Source: Candidatus Edwardsbacteria bacterium RifOxyA12_full_54_48 | GTDB lineage: Bacteria > Edwardsbacteria > AC1 > EtOH8 | Assembly: GCA_001777915.1 (NCBI GenBank) | Contig: MFFN01000004.1 | Location: 289,632 to 353,631, forward strand | Direction: 5' to 3' | Length of the DNA: 64,000 bases | In this document: positions 43,095 through 51,222 of the stretch, in pieces | How positions within the stretch are numbered: position 1 is the stretch's first letter | How the letters are laid out: every line of letters starts with the position of its first letter | Notes under the pieces: generated by a model | Databases searched by the model: none | Told to the model about the DNA's origin: nothing | Seen by the model: the letters and a program-made list of their open reading frames with translations, nothing else | Translations under genes and position numbers: made by a program

Positions 43095-44072
43095 ATGACA
43101 TTTATGAAAAGACCCAACAAACCCATCGTCGTGGTCAGCAAGTGCCTGACCTTTGCCGCCTGCCGTTACAACGGCCTGATGGTGGGCTCCGAAACGGTCG
43201 AAGCCCTCAAGAAGCACCTGGACTTCATCCCGGTCTGCCCCGAGGTGGAGATCGGACTGGGCATTCCCCGCCAGCCCATTCGGGTGATCGATGGCAAGGG
43301 CGAAACCCGGCTGGTCCAGCCGTCCAGCGGCCTGGATGTCACCAAAAAGATGCTGGACTTCAGCCGAGAATATTTGACAAACCTGAAAGAGGTTGACGGC
43401 TTCCTGCTTAAGAGCCGCTCGCCCTCCTGCGGGATCAAGGACGTCAAATTCTACGCCGGGCCGGGACATCCGGCCCCGCTGGGCAAGGCCCAGGGCTTCT
43501 TCGGCAAGGCGGTGCTGGACAGATTTCCCGAAGCCGCCGTCGAAGACGAGGCCCGGCTGGAAAATTTTTCCATCCGGGAGCATTTCTTCACCAAGCTGTT
43601 CGCCCTGGCCGATCTTCGGCGGACTGCCGCCTCGGGCGAGATGAAGGAGCTGGTGGGTTTCCATTCCCGCAATAAATATCTGCTGATGGCATACAGCCAG
43701 GCCAAACTGAAGGTGCTGGGCCGCATAGTGGCCAATCATGACCACGAAAGCTTTTCGGAATTGGTGGAAAATTACCGGGCTGAATTCTCGGCCGCTTTAT
43801 CGCACGCCCCCAAGCACACCTCGCACATCAACGCTTTGATGCACACCCTGGGTTATTTTTCGGACAAGATATCTTCGGGAGAAAAACAATATTTTTTGGA
43901 AAGCCTGCAAAGCTACCGCAACGGAAAGCTGCCATTGAGCGTGCCCCAGAGCCTGATCCGGTCGTGGATAGTACGATTCAACGAGGAATATCTCAAAGAG
44001 CAGACCTTTTTCCGGCCCTTCCCCGAGGACCTGGTGGAGATAACCGATTCCGGCAAGGGAAGAAAATATTAG
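43095..44072 (+). CDS. DUF523-DUF1722 fusion protein (YbgA/TudS-like)
   Basis: 325 residues. The N-terminal DUF523 domain (about 10-155) has four conserved Cys in SKCLTFAACRYNG, VCPEVEIGLGIPR and KSRSPSCGIKD. DUF523 includes TudS-type thiouracil desulfidases that use an Fe-S cluster. The C-terminal DUF1722 domain (about 190-310) has FHSRNKYLLMAYSQ and HTLGYFSDKIS. The fusion is common in bacteria. Start may be ATG 43095 or 43104. It stands alone between repeat-filled spacers. Confidence 0.9.
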   Translation: MTFMKRPNKPIVVVSKCLTFAACRYNGLMVGSETVEALKKHLDFIPVCPEVEIGLGIPRQPIRVIDGKGETRLVQPSSGLDVTKKMLDFSREYLTNLKEVDGFLLKSRSPSCGIKDVKFYAGPGHPAPLGKAQGFFGKAVLDRFPEAAVEDEARLENFSIREHFFTKLFALADLRRTAASGEMKELVGFHSRNKYLLMAYSQAKLKVLGRIVANHDHESFSELVENYRAEFSAALSHAPKHTSHINALMHTLGYFSDKISSGEKQYFLESLQSYRNGKLPLSVPQSLIRSWIVRFNEEYLKEQTFFRPFPEDLVEITDSGKGRKY

Positions 44073-44096
44073 CGGTTCTTTCGTTATCTTTGGGGT

Positions 44097-44205
44097 CCGG
44101 GGGAATTTGACGAAATCGCTGCAAGAACAAACAAACAGCAAATAGATTATTTAAAAAAGCTATTACAGATTCTGATCCTCACATGTTAGTTCCAAATTCC
44201 CCCGG
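44097..44205. repeat. MITE-like element with 13-base terminal inverted repeats
   Basis: CCGGGGGAATTTG (44097-44109) and CAAATTCCCCCGG (44193-44205) bound 109 bases with no coding potential. Related pieces (GAATTTGACnAAnTCGCTGC and CCCCCGGnACTTCT) reappear at 48269-48450. Confidence 0.65.
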
Positions 44206-44215
44206 CACTTCTTTG

Positions 44216-44241
44216 GTTCTTTCTTGGTGACAAGAAAGAAC
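44216..44241. repeat. Hairpin of GTTCTTTCTT type
   Basis: GTTCTTTCTT/AAGAAAGAAC arms with a 6-base loop directly after the MITE-like element. A similar hairpin with TTACTTTCTCTT arms is at 48289-48318. Confidence 0.65.
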
Positions 44242-44329
44242 AGAAAACGTTCTCCTCTGCTACAGGTCAAGCCCCTTTCATAATGCAACAACAAACAATA
44301 ATTCTAAAATTAATAATTGGTAGATTATC

Positions 44330-44755
44330 ATGCATCAAACCCAGCCGCCGCAAAAACAGAATAACCTGTACATTGTCTACTGGGCCATGGCCGCCGAGCC
44401 GGTGATCCTGGCCCTGATCGCGGTATTACTGAAGTCCCGCAATGCCGTGGAAAATTTTCTCTCCCCGGCCTCGGAGGAACCGGTAATGGTGGCTTTCATT
44501 GCAATATCCATGATCTTCGTCTGGCTCAGCTTCAGGTTTGCCTCCGGCCGGAACCTGCTGCCCCAAGCCCTGACCGCCCAAGCCAACCCTCAGGGGTTTC
44601 GCCTGGTGGCTTTGGGTCTGGCCATTGCCCCGGGGATCTTGGGGTTCGTCCATTACCTGTTCTTCGGAAAACTGCTGGCCCTGCTGATCCTGAACGGTGG
44701 AGCGGTGGCCCTGACCATAAAGCACATCACCCAATTCAACGAAGGGAATTCTTAG
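44330..44755 (+). CDS. Hypothetical four-helix membrane protein
   Basis: 141 residues with four predicted membrane segments (about 12-34, 51-68, 88-105, 107-128) joined by short loops. A cytoplasmic-type N-terminus MHQTQPPQKQN precedes them. Not recognised. It stands apart from yggU by 56 bases that contain a palindromic repeat. Confidence 0.65.
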   Translation: MHQTQPPQKQNNLYIVYWAMAAEPVILALIAVLLKSRNAVENFLSPASEEPVMVAFIAISMIFVWLSFRFASGRNLLPQALTAQANPQGFRLVALGLAIAPGILGFVHYLFFGKLLALLILNGGAVALTIKHITQFNEGNS

Positions 44756-44766
44756 GCCTCTCCCGT

Positions 44767-44788
44767 CCCCTCCTTGATCAAGGAGGGG
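44767..44788. repeat. CCCCTCCTTGA palindrome
   Basis: A 22-base perfect palindrome with CCCCTCCTTGA arms, followed by GGGGTGGTT. An identical palindrome is at 49418-49439. This copy ends just upstream of yggU. Confidence 0.85.
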
Positions 44789-44811
44789 ATTTAGGGGTGG
44801 TTAAAACCATT

Positions 44812-45033
44812 ATGCTCATCAACCTCAAAATAATCCCCAATGCCAAGCAGGCCAAGATCGTCCCCGAGAACGACGGCTACAAGGTGTATATTCCCGCCCC
44901 GGCGGTGGATGGCAAGGCCAACGCCTGCCTGATAAAATTTTTGGCCGAACATTTCAAGGTGCGCAAGAGCGCCGTTAGCCTGGTGCGCGGGGAGACCAGC
45001 CGCCACAAGGTGGTGGAGATAACGGGACTATGA
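44812..45033 (+). CDS. DUF167 (YggU) family protein
   Basis: 73 residues: LKIIPNAKQAKIVPENDGYK, YIPAPAVDGKANACLIKFLA and VSLVRGETSRHKVVEI are the family pattern. Function unknown. The ATG at 44812 is preferred to the GTG at 44797, which lies in the repeat-derived sequence. The stop overlaps the next start as ATGA. Confidence 0.9.
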   Translation: MLINLKIIPNAKQAKIVPENDGYKVYIPAPAVDGKANACLIKFLAEHFKVRKSAVSLVRGETSRHKVVEITGL

Positions 45034-45560
45034 ATAATGAAAATATATTAAAAGCATCCCGCTGGCTGTGGGTAGTGTTTTTTCTGCTCGATCTTTTGGC
45101 GATACTGGCGCTGTCGTTTCTCATTACCTTGAAAATATTGTCTCTGACCGTCTTGGGATCGGTGCTTTTGTTGTTTTCCGCTTTCGTCCTGGCCATGTTG
45201 TTCCGCCAGATCATTGTTCCTTCCTGGCTGGAAAAAAACGGAGACATGATCATCGTTCGCTGGAACAACTGGAAGTTTTCGGGCAGGCTCCTCTCGGCCG
45301 GCTTTCAGGGAAAACACAAACTGCTGCTGGAGGTCAGCGATGCCGATCTGATGCTGACCCCGGTCGGACCAATGATGGGCCTGGCCGGTCTGGCCCTGAA
45401 GCCACTATTGGGTCTGTTTCTTCCGGATTTCCTGGCCCAGAGCTATTACTTTAAAAAAGAATCCCTGCTGAAAAAGGTACGCTCCGGCGAAAACCGTTAT
45501 AAGCTTGTTTTCCCAACATTCCTGCTGGGAAAAAGAAAGGTGAAGAAATGGCTTGTCTGA
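45030..45560 (+). CDS. Hypothetical two-helix membrane protein
   Basis: 176 residues. Two adjacent membrane segments (about 11-33, 37-60) precede a soluble domain ending in basic residues (LGKRKVKKWLV). Not recognised. It overlaps yggU by 4 bases and the radical SAM gene by 13, so the three are co-translated. It might anchor or assist the radical SAM enzyme. Confidence 0.65.
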   Translation: MNNENILKASRWLWVVFFLLDLLAILALSFLITLKILSLTVLGSVLLLFSAFVLAMLFRQIIVPSWLEKNGDMIIVRWNNWKFSGRLLSAGFQGKHKLLLEVSDADLMLTPVGPMMGLAGLALKPLLGLFLPDFLAQSYYFKKESLLKKVRSGENRYKLVFPTFLLGKRKVKKWLV

Positions 45561-46903
45561 AAGATCTCTTTTCCCGGGAAAAACCGCTTCATCCCGGCCT
45601 GTTCCAATACCGGGGACAGGAGGGCGATAAAAGCTTCCGGCTGCACCTGCGCATCGAGCCGGATAGCAGGGGCGTATTGGTTATCAACGCCTCCCGGATA
45701 TTGCATTTGAACCAGACCGCCGCCGAGATGGCCAAGCATATCATCGAAGGCGATGAGACGACGGTAGCGGTCAAACAGATGCTCAAAAGATACCACGGGG
45801 TCAAAGCCGAGCGGCTGGAGCAGGATTATGATTCGCTGAAGGAAAAGATATTCACCCTGGCCCGGACCGATGACATCTGCCCGGTGACCTATATGGACAT
45901 CAACCGCATCGAACCCTTCGAGACCCCGGTCTCGGCGCCCTACCGGATGGACCTGGCCCTGACTTACAAGTGCAACAACGCCTGCGGCCACTGCTACCTG
46001 CCCAAGGACCGCCAGCCGGCCGAGTTAAACACCGGCCAGTGGAAGCAGGTCATAAAGAAGATCTGGGAGATCGGCATCCCCCATGTCTGCTTCACCGGCG
46101 GCGAGGCCACGCTAAGGCCCGATCTGACGGACCTGATCGCCTACGCCGAGGAGACCGGCCTGGTCACCGGTTTATTGACCAACGGCCGCAATCTGAAGAA
46201 CAATGATCTGGTTAACAGGATGGTGGAATCAGGGCTGGACCATTTCCAGATAACGCTGGAATCGCACGATGCCAAGGTCCACGACCAGATGGTGGGCGCC
46301 AAGGGGGCCTGGAAGGAGACGGTTCAGGGAATAAAGAACGCCGTGGCCACCCCGGTCTACACCATCACCAACACCACCCTGACCAGGCTTAACGCCGATA
46401 ATATCGAAGCCACCCTGGAGTTCATCAAATCGCTGGGGGTGGCGGCCATGGCCTGCAACGGGCTGATCTACGCCGGGCAGGGCGCCACCTGCGGCATAGG
46501 ATTCAAGGAAGAGGAGCTGAAACCATTGATGGAGCGCATCCGCCAAAAGGCGCAGGAGCTGGAATTGCGGCTCATCTGGTACACCCCCACCCAGTATTGC
46601 CAGCTGGACCCGGTCAACCTGGAGCTGGGGGTCAAGACCTGCACCGCCGCCAAATACAACATGTGCCTGGAGCCGGACGGCTCGGTGATCCCCTGCCAGA
46701 GCTATTTCGCCGCTTTGGGGAATATTCTGGCCGACCCCTGGGAAAAGATATGGAACGCCAAACCGGCGGTGGACCTGCGCAATAAGGCTTATCTGCAGGA
46801 GAAGTGTAAGGACTGCGATAAACTGCCGCTGTGCGGCGGCGGCTGCCCCATTTACAACCAACAGCAGGAAGTGTTGTGTTTGGACAGCAAATCAAACGGA
46901 TAA
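45548..46903 (+). CDS. Radical SAM/SPASM protein with N-terminal PqqD-like domain
   Basis: 451 residues. The N-terminal part (about 28-105) resembles a PqqD/RRE fold (LVINASRILHLNQTAAEMAK, AVKQMLKRYHG). The radical SAM core has CNNACGHC near residue 144-151, FTGGEATLRPD and LLTNGRNLK. A Cys-rich SPASM C-terminus includes TCTAAKYNMCLEPDGSVIPC and CKDCDKLPLCGGGC, for auxiliary Fe-S clusters. This layout is used for peptide modification. No precursor peptide gene is recognisable nearby, so the substrate is unknown. Confidence 0.92.
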   Translation: MACLKDLFSREKPLHPGLFQYRGQEGDKSFRLHLRIEPDSRGVLVINASRILHLNQTAAEMAKHIIEGDETTVAVKQMLKRYHGVKAERLEQDYDSLKEKIFTLARTDDICPVTYMDINRIEPFETPVSAPYRMDLALTYKCNNACGHCYLPKDRQPAELNTGQWKQVIKKIWEIGIPHVCFTGGEATLRPDLTDLIAYAEETGLVTGLLTNGRNLKNNDLVNRMVESGLDHFQITLESHDAKVHDQMVGAKGAWKETVQGIKNAVATPVYTITNTTLTRLNADNIEATLEFIKSLGVAAMACNGLIYAGQGATCGIGFKEEELKPLMERIRQKAQELELRLIWYTPTQYCQLDPVNLELGVKTCTAAKYNMCLEPDGSVIPCQSYFAALGNILADPWEKIWNAKPAVDLRNKAYLQEKCKDCDKLPLCGGGCPIYNQQQEVLCLDSKSNG

Positions 46904-46928
46904 AATTAATCATCTTTTAAGAGATAAA

Positions 46929-47682
46929 ATGAGAAAAGCTATAAAAGCCGTTATTTATATTTCCTTTCTAGTTTCCATTATTTCTTGTTCAAACAAATGG
47001 AAAACTGTTTATACCACAGAGTTTGATTGGAAACAATGATGGGGGAAAAGATAAAATAACACTTGAAATCCCTAAAGGATGGAATGATGCAGGTGATTTC
47101 CATAAAGTATGTATAAAAATAAGTGGACATCCTGAATTTGCCTTTGAAAACATGGACGGATGGATAAAAAACGAAAAGGAATTTATTTTAAAAGAAGGAA
47201 TTAAAAATATTATTGATAATAATTATTTCCTTCTATACCCTATCACTAAAAATGAAAATGCTTTATTATTGATCGGCTACGGTTATGCCAGCAATCCTTC
47301 ACGATTGAATGTAATAGTCCTAAACAATGATTACCCTGAAGTAATTTTTTCTGAAGATATGGTGATTAGAAAATATATGGATTTAAACTGTGATTCCATC
47401 CCTGATTTTGTATTATTACCATGGCTTAGTGAAACTTATGGTCCAGACTTTCGATTTAAATCGTATGTCCCATATCTGGTTTATACAATGATTAGACAAA
47501 GTGGCCAATGGAAAATGATTTATGACGAGAAATTGTCCATTCAATATACAAACGATAATTCATATGGCTGGGCAGGACGAAACTTTTCTGATAGCCTGGT
47601 TGTATTTAAACCTAAAAACGAAAATAAACCTCGCGTAATGAAATTGAAAGAAGCCGAAAAGCTATATAAGATGGAGAAATAA
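46929..47682 (+). pseudogene. Frameshifted AT-rich lipoprotein with a Ca-binding-like DxNxDG loop
   Basis: The first frame (ATG 46929) encodes a signal peptide with lipobox ISC and runs VYTTEFDWKQ to a stop. A second frame from about 47030 to 47682 encodes the rest (IPKGWNDAGDFHKVCIKI onwards). Removing one A from the AAA at 47031-47033 joins them and restores DWNNDGGKDKITLEI, a Dx[D/N]xDG-type loop. The region is far AT-richer than its neighbours. It may be a true pseudogene or a sequencing error. The product family is unknown. Confidence 0.75.
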
Positions 47683-47683
47683 A

Positions 47684-47896
47684 ATGAAACTCAAAAACAG
47701 CTCCCTTTACTACTGGTTGGCCAATATCCTGTGCCTGATCAGCGCCGCATACTTCTTTTGGAAGGTCCTGCCGTGTATAACCACCGCCAAGGAGATCGTC
47801 TTCGCCACGGTTTGCATATTGACCATGGTAGCCAGTTGCATATGCTTTGTGCTGTATGTGGATGCCAAGAGGAATGAAAAAGAAAAAATCGGTTAG
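47684..47896 (+). CDS. Small hypothetical membrane protein
   Basis: 70 residues with two membrane segments (about 8-27, 36-58) and a charged C-terminus (DAKRNEKEKIG). It begins directly after the frameshifted gene. Not recognised. Confidence 0.5.
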   Translation: MKLKNSSLYYWLANILCLISAAYFFWKVLPCITTAKEIVFATVCILTMVASCICFVLYVDAKRNEKEKIG

Positions 47897-48658
47897 TATT
47901 GTCATTCCGGACTTGATCCGGGATCCAGGAAGATTTTTAACCCAACCTCTCCCCTACCCCTCTCCTAATGCTTTAGGAGAGGGAAGGGTGAGGTCCAAAT
48001 TCACCACCGTTCTCTTGGTTCAGCAGCCGAGCTGATGCGACTGACCTCTCCCTGCCTGACGGCTTCCCTCCCCGCAACGGGGAGGGAGTGTGGGTGGGGT
48101 CCGCCTGCAGCAATTTTGCCTTGCCAAACCCAAGCCGATTATTTTGCCCGCCAAAATGATCGGCCGGGGCGGGGGGCGCTTCGCGGCTGAGGACATCGGA
48201 CAAACTGACACCAGTAAAATAAAAGATACTGGCATTACATATTCAAATTGATCAGCATTAGCTGGAACGCCCCCGGAACTTCTCTTTGTTACTTTCTCTT
48301 GGTTACAAGAGAAAGTAAGATCTGGTACCAAAGCTGCCCTTTCCCCACTTTCTCTTTGAAGAGAAAGTGGCAAAGAGAACCTGTCTCTGCACCTCTGCCC
48401 GGATGCCCCAGGCCGAAGGCCTGAATTTGACAAACTCGCTGCGCTCGAACACTGCCAAATTCTTTACGGCCTCCTTGAGTTCAGCGGCAGAGCTGATGCG
48501 ACAAACGACAGTTTAAAGAATAAAAAGCTTCCATATTTTCTTTGTGCTCTTTGTGCCCTTTGTGGTTCAATTAGCCTGGATTGCTTCGTCTGTTTAGTTT
48601 TATTGCTTCCCTCGCAATGACGATTTGTATCAAAACAATCGCTTTAGGAGAAACCAAA
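47897..48658. repeat. Repeat-filled intergenic region
   Basis: No gene is seen in about 760 bases. It holds, in order, a GTCATTCCGGACTTGATCC-type repeat (47902), a CTCTCCTAATG/CTTTAGGAGAG palindrome with GTGAGGTCC (47944-47998), a near copy of the 40098 repeat (48042-48101), hairpins with TTACTTTCTCTT arms (48289-48318) and CCACTTTCTCTT arms (48345-48370), a GAATTTGACAAACTCGCTGC block (48422), and CTTTGTGCTCTTTGTGCC and TTGCTTCCCTCGCAATGACG strings before the next gene. It is a cluster of dispersed palindromic elements. Confidence 0.75.
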
Positions 48659-49387
48659 ATGAAAACTTATTTCGCTTTTCTTTTGTCGTTTTTCCTGCTG
48701 CCATTGACCGCCTCCCACGCCCAGCAGATATTTGAAACCGATACCTTCACCGTGGGCCAAAAGAAGCTGGTCATTCACTTCATCGGCCACGGCACTATAA
48801 TGATGGACTACGACGGCCTGATCATCCATGTGGACCCGGTAGGCCGCTATGCCGATTATACCAAACTGGCCAAAGCCGACATCATCCTGGTCACCCACCA
48901 GCATCAGGATCATTTGGACAAGGAGGCCATCGCCAGGATCCTATCGGATAAAACGCGCATTATTTTAAACCGGGCTTCTTACGACATCTTGGGCTTCGGT
49001 AAAACTATGGCTAATGGCGACACCCTCATAATAGAAGACATTAAGATAACCGCCGTTCCAGCCTATAACACCACCAAGGGGCGGGACAAGTTTCACCCCA
49101 AGGGCAGGGATAACGGCTATGTTCTTGATTTTGGTGGGAAAAAGATCTATATAGCCGGCGATACCGAGGACATCCCTGAAATGAAACATCTGAAGAATAT
49201 AGACATCGCCTTCCTGCCCATGAACCAGCCCTACACCATGACCGCCAAACAGCTGGTAAAGGCAATTAAGATGATAAATCCGCTGATCGTCTATCCCTAC
49301 CACTACGGGGACAGCGATCTCTCGCCACTGCCCAAACTGCTGAAAGGCGCCAAGGCGACGAAGCTCCGCATCCGCCGGATGAACTGA
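48659..49387 (+). CDS. Exported metallo-beta-lactamase-fold hydrolase (UlaG-like)
   Basis: 242 residues from ATG 48659 (AGGAG upstream). A signal peptide ends near SHAQQ. The MBL core has VTHQHQDHLD (metal ligands), KIYIAGDTEDIPEM, and YPYHYGD near the C-terminus. The family pattern IHFIGHGTIMMDYDGLIIHVDP matches the UlaG/L-ascorbate-6-phosphate-lactonase-like group, which is usually cytosolic, so export is unusual. Substrate unknown. Confidence 0.88.
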   Translation: MKTYFAFLLSFFLLPLTASHAQQIFETDTFTVGQKKLVIHFIGHGTIMMDYDGLIIHVDPVGRYADYTKLAKADIILVTHQHQDHLDKEAIARILSDKTRIILNRASYDILGFGKTMANGDTLIIEDIKITAVPAYNTTKGRDKFHPKGRDNGYVLDFGGKKIYIAGDTEDIPEMKHLKNIDIAFLPMNQPYTMTAKQLVKAIKMINPLIVYPYHYGDSDLSPLPKLLKGAKATKLRIRRMN

Positions 49388-49417
49388 GACTTATTCTTAA
49401 TGTACAAACCCGCAGGT

Positions 49418-49439
49418 CCCCTCCTTGATCAAGGAGGGG
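49418..49439. repeat. CCCCTCCTTGA palindrome
   Basis: It is identical to the 22-base palindrome at 44767-44788 and is likewise followed by GGGGTGGTT. Confidence 0.85.
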
Positions 49440-49508
49440 TACCGGGGTGGTTTGATTCTGATCATATTAATGGCTATAAAAATATTTTAAATTATTTAAA
49501 AATAACAC

Positions 49509-49537
49509 TTGACAAACCACCGGCATTGTGATACACT
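49509..49537 (+). promoter_or_regulatory. Promoter of the zinc-ribbon gene
   Basis: TTGACA (49509-49514), 17 bases, TACACT (49532-49537). The predicted transcript has a leader of about 100 bases before the ATG at 49647. Confidence 0.75.
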
Positions 49538-49577
49538 GCTCAATAGTAAAACAACCCAAGCGTCCGGAAAACCAATT

Positions 49578-49615
49578 CCCCGTGTCAGTTGTTAATTGAC
49601 CAGGGGACTTTTTTT
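49578..49615 (+). terminator. Terminator-like hairpin in the 5' leader (possible attenuator)
   Basis: CCCC pairs with GGGG around an inner GTCAGTT/AATTGAC stem, followed by seven T. It is located between promoter and start codon of the zinc-ribbon gene. Confidence 0.6.
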
Positions 49616-49646
49616 CGGGCAAAAAACACAAAATCCAAGGAGAAAC

Positions 49647-49922
49647 ATGAGTTTCACGGACAAGACCCTATCCTGCAAAGAGTGCGGGAAACCATTCACT
49701 TTCACTGCCGGCGAGCAGGAATTCTATCAACAGAAGGGCTTCCAGAATGAGCCCCAGCGCTGCCCCGACTGCCGCTCAGCCAAAAAGAGCGAAAGACGCG
49801 GACCCCGCCAGATGTTCAAAGTGACCTGCGCCGACTGCGGCCAGGACACCGAAGTTCCCTTCAAGCCCACAGGCGATCGTCCCGTCTATTGTTCGGACTG
49901 CTTTGCCAAGAACCGCGCCTAA
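49647..49922 (+). CDS. Small double zinc-ribbon protein (zf-Tbcl-like)
   Basis: 91 residues with four CxxC pairs: LSCKECGKPFTFTAGEQEFY, RCPDCRSAKK, VTCADCGQDTEVPFKP and YCSDCF. The first half matches the PF13451-type probable zinc-binding domain and the second the CxxC-x17-CxxC motif. GGAG precedes ATG 49647. Function unknown. It has its own promoter, a long leader with a terminator-like hairpin, and a strong downstream terminator. Confidence 0.85.
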   Translation: MSFTDKTLSCKECGKPFTFTAGEQEFYQQKGFQNEPQRCPDCRSAKKSERRGPRQMFKVTCADCGQDTEVPFKPTGDRPVYCSDCFAKNRA

Positions 49923-49970
49923 GCTTCTAACATTGTCATTCTAAATTTGCCAGATATAGATGATAGGACA

Positions 49971-50002
49971 AAACCTCCCGGGAAACCGGGAGGTTTCTTT
50001 TT
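49971..50002 (+). terminator. Rho-independent terminator
   Basis: AAACCTCCCGG and CCGGGAGGTTT arms around GAAA, then a T-rich tail. Confidence 0.9.
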
Positions 50003-50139
50003 GCCCAAAACGGCGGCCCGGGTCAAAAAGCCCGCCCCCTGGCTGAAACAGGCCACAATATCTGATCGGGGCCGCCGGGCGGTCCCATACTTTGCCTCTT
50101 GCTAAAATATCTGCTCTAGGGTAAAATAACACCTGAGAT

Positions 50140-51222
50140 ATGACTAGAAACCGAAAGAAAAAAAGGTCCAATCTATGGATCGTGCCGGCGGCGGTGCTGG
50201 TCCTTCTGGCGGCCTTCGGGCTGCGCCATTTTGCCGGCCGGCCCCCAAAGCCGGCCCTGCCGGATATTTCCCGGAGCCAGCCCTCCCATCCCGCCCCCCG
50301 GGATATTCGGAGCCTGCAGGAAACCCTGGCGGACCAGGGCTTTGCCGTCCGGGCCCTGAGCCCGGGCGACGACAGCTCCCGGAATTTCCTGATCTACATC
50401 CCGCCGGGATATCCCCTGGTTCAGGCCAATTTAATTATAAACCGCCTGGCCCGGGCCGAAAATTACACCCCGGCCAGATCGCTGGAGAACAGAAAGAAGC
50501 AGCGGCTGGACCTGGCCTTTCTTTCCAGGGATTCCCTGGCCCTCAATATAACCGTTCTCAAGAAAAAAGCTCCGGCCGAAAAAGTCTCCAACCTGCCAAA
50601 GGTCGCCCTGGTCCTGTATTTTTGGCCTCCGGAGATATCCTCCCTTTCCGGGCAATTCGATAAGATAGCCGCCATCAAAACTTTGATCGTAAAGGACAAT
50701 TGCCGGCCAAAGAATCGGGAGATCATTGGCACAGCAATCTTGGAGCCGAAGGGCTACCCCGGGAACGATCCCGGACCCAACACCATTTTGGTGGACGATC
50801 CCACGGGAAAAATAAAAAATAAGCTGGACGCTGCCGCCAATGCGGCCGATGAGCCGGTTGGCCTGTACCTCTGGCAGGGATCCCGGGCCGTGGAGGACGG
50901 CAGGATCACGGATCTGATCACCTCCTATTGCAGCCGCAATCAGCTCATCCTTCTCGAGCCCTATCCCACGGCCCAGTCCCTGGTAAAAAGATCCGCTGGA
51001 GCCAATTCCTGCTCTTATTTAAAACCGGATCTGATAATTGACCCCCAGACATCCGCCAATAGCTGCCTATCCCAGCTGAAAAACCAGCTGGCCAAAACAA
51101 AATCCCGGTCGCTTATCCTGATCCCGGCCACCGAGAACTCCCTAAAAGCCCTCAATAAGGTCCTCACCACGGAAACCGCCGCCCATTACGAGTTTGTGGC
51201 CGTTTCCGGGATATTGCAATGA
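50140..51222 (+). CDS. Membrane-anchored hypothetical protein, possibly divergent polysaccharide deacetylase-like
   Basis: 360 residues. A basic N-terminus (MTRNRKKKRSN) and one membrane segment (about 12-30) lead to a Pro-rich linker and a soluble domain. Strands such as VALVLYFWPPEIS and a Glu-Pro loop LILLEPYP sit where DUF610/YibQ-type divergent deacetylases have theirs, but no catalytic Asp-Asp or His is clear. It overlaps capA by 4 bases (ATGA), pointing to a cell-surface role. Confidence 0.55.
   Translation: MTRNRKKKRSNLWIVPAAVLVLLAAFGLRHFAGRPPKPALPDISRSQPSHPAPRDIRSLQETLADQGFAVRALSPGDDSSRNFLIYIPPGYPLVQANLIINRLARAENYTPARSLENRKKQRLDLAFLSRDSLALNITVLKKKAPAEKVSNLPKVALVLYFWPPEISSLSGQFDKIAAIKTLIVKDNCRPKNREIIGTAILEPKGYPGNDPGPNTILVDDPTGKIKNKLDAAANAADEPVGLYLWQGSRAVEDGRITDLITSYCSRNQLILLEPYPTAQSLVKRSAGANSCSYLKPDLIIDPQTSANSCLSQLKNQLAKTKSRSLILIPATENSLKALNKVLTTETAAHYEFVAVSGILQ

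Noticed and set aside
39842-49453. CRISPR array from clustered palindromes
   Set aside because: The repeats are of several families, unevenly spaced, and lack regular spacers; no cas genes are present.
50140-51222. Confident call as divergent polysaccharide deacetylase (YibQ)
   Set aside because: Only general strand resemblance is visible and catalytic residues are not clear, so it is kept as hypothetical.
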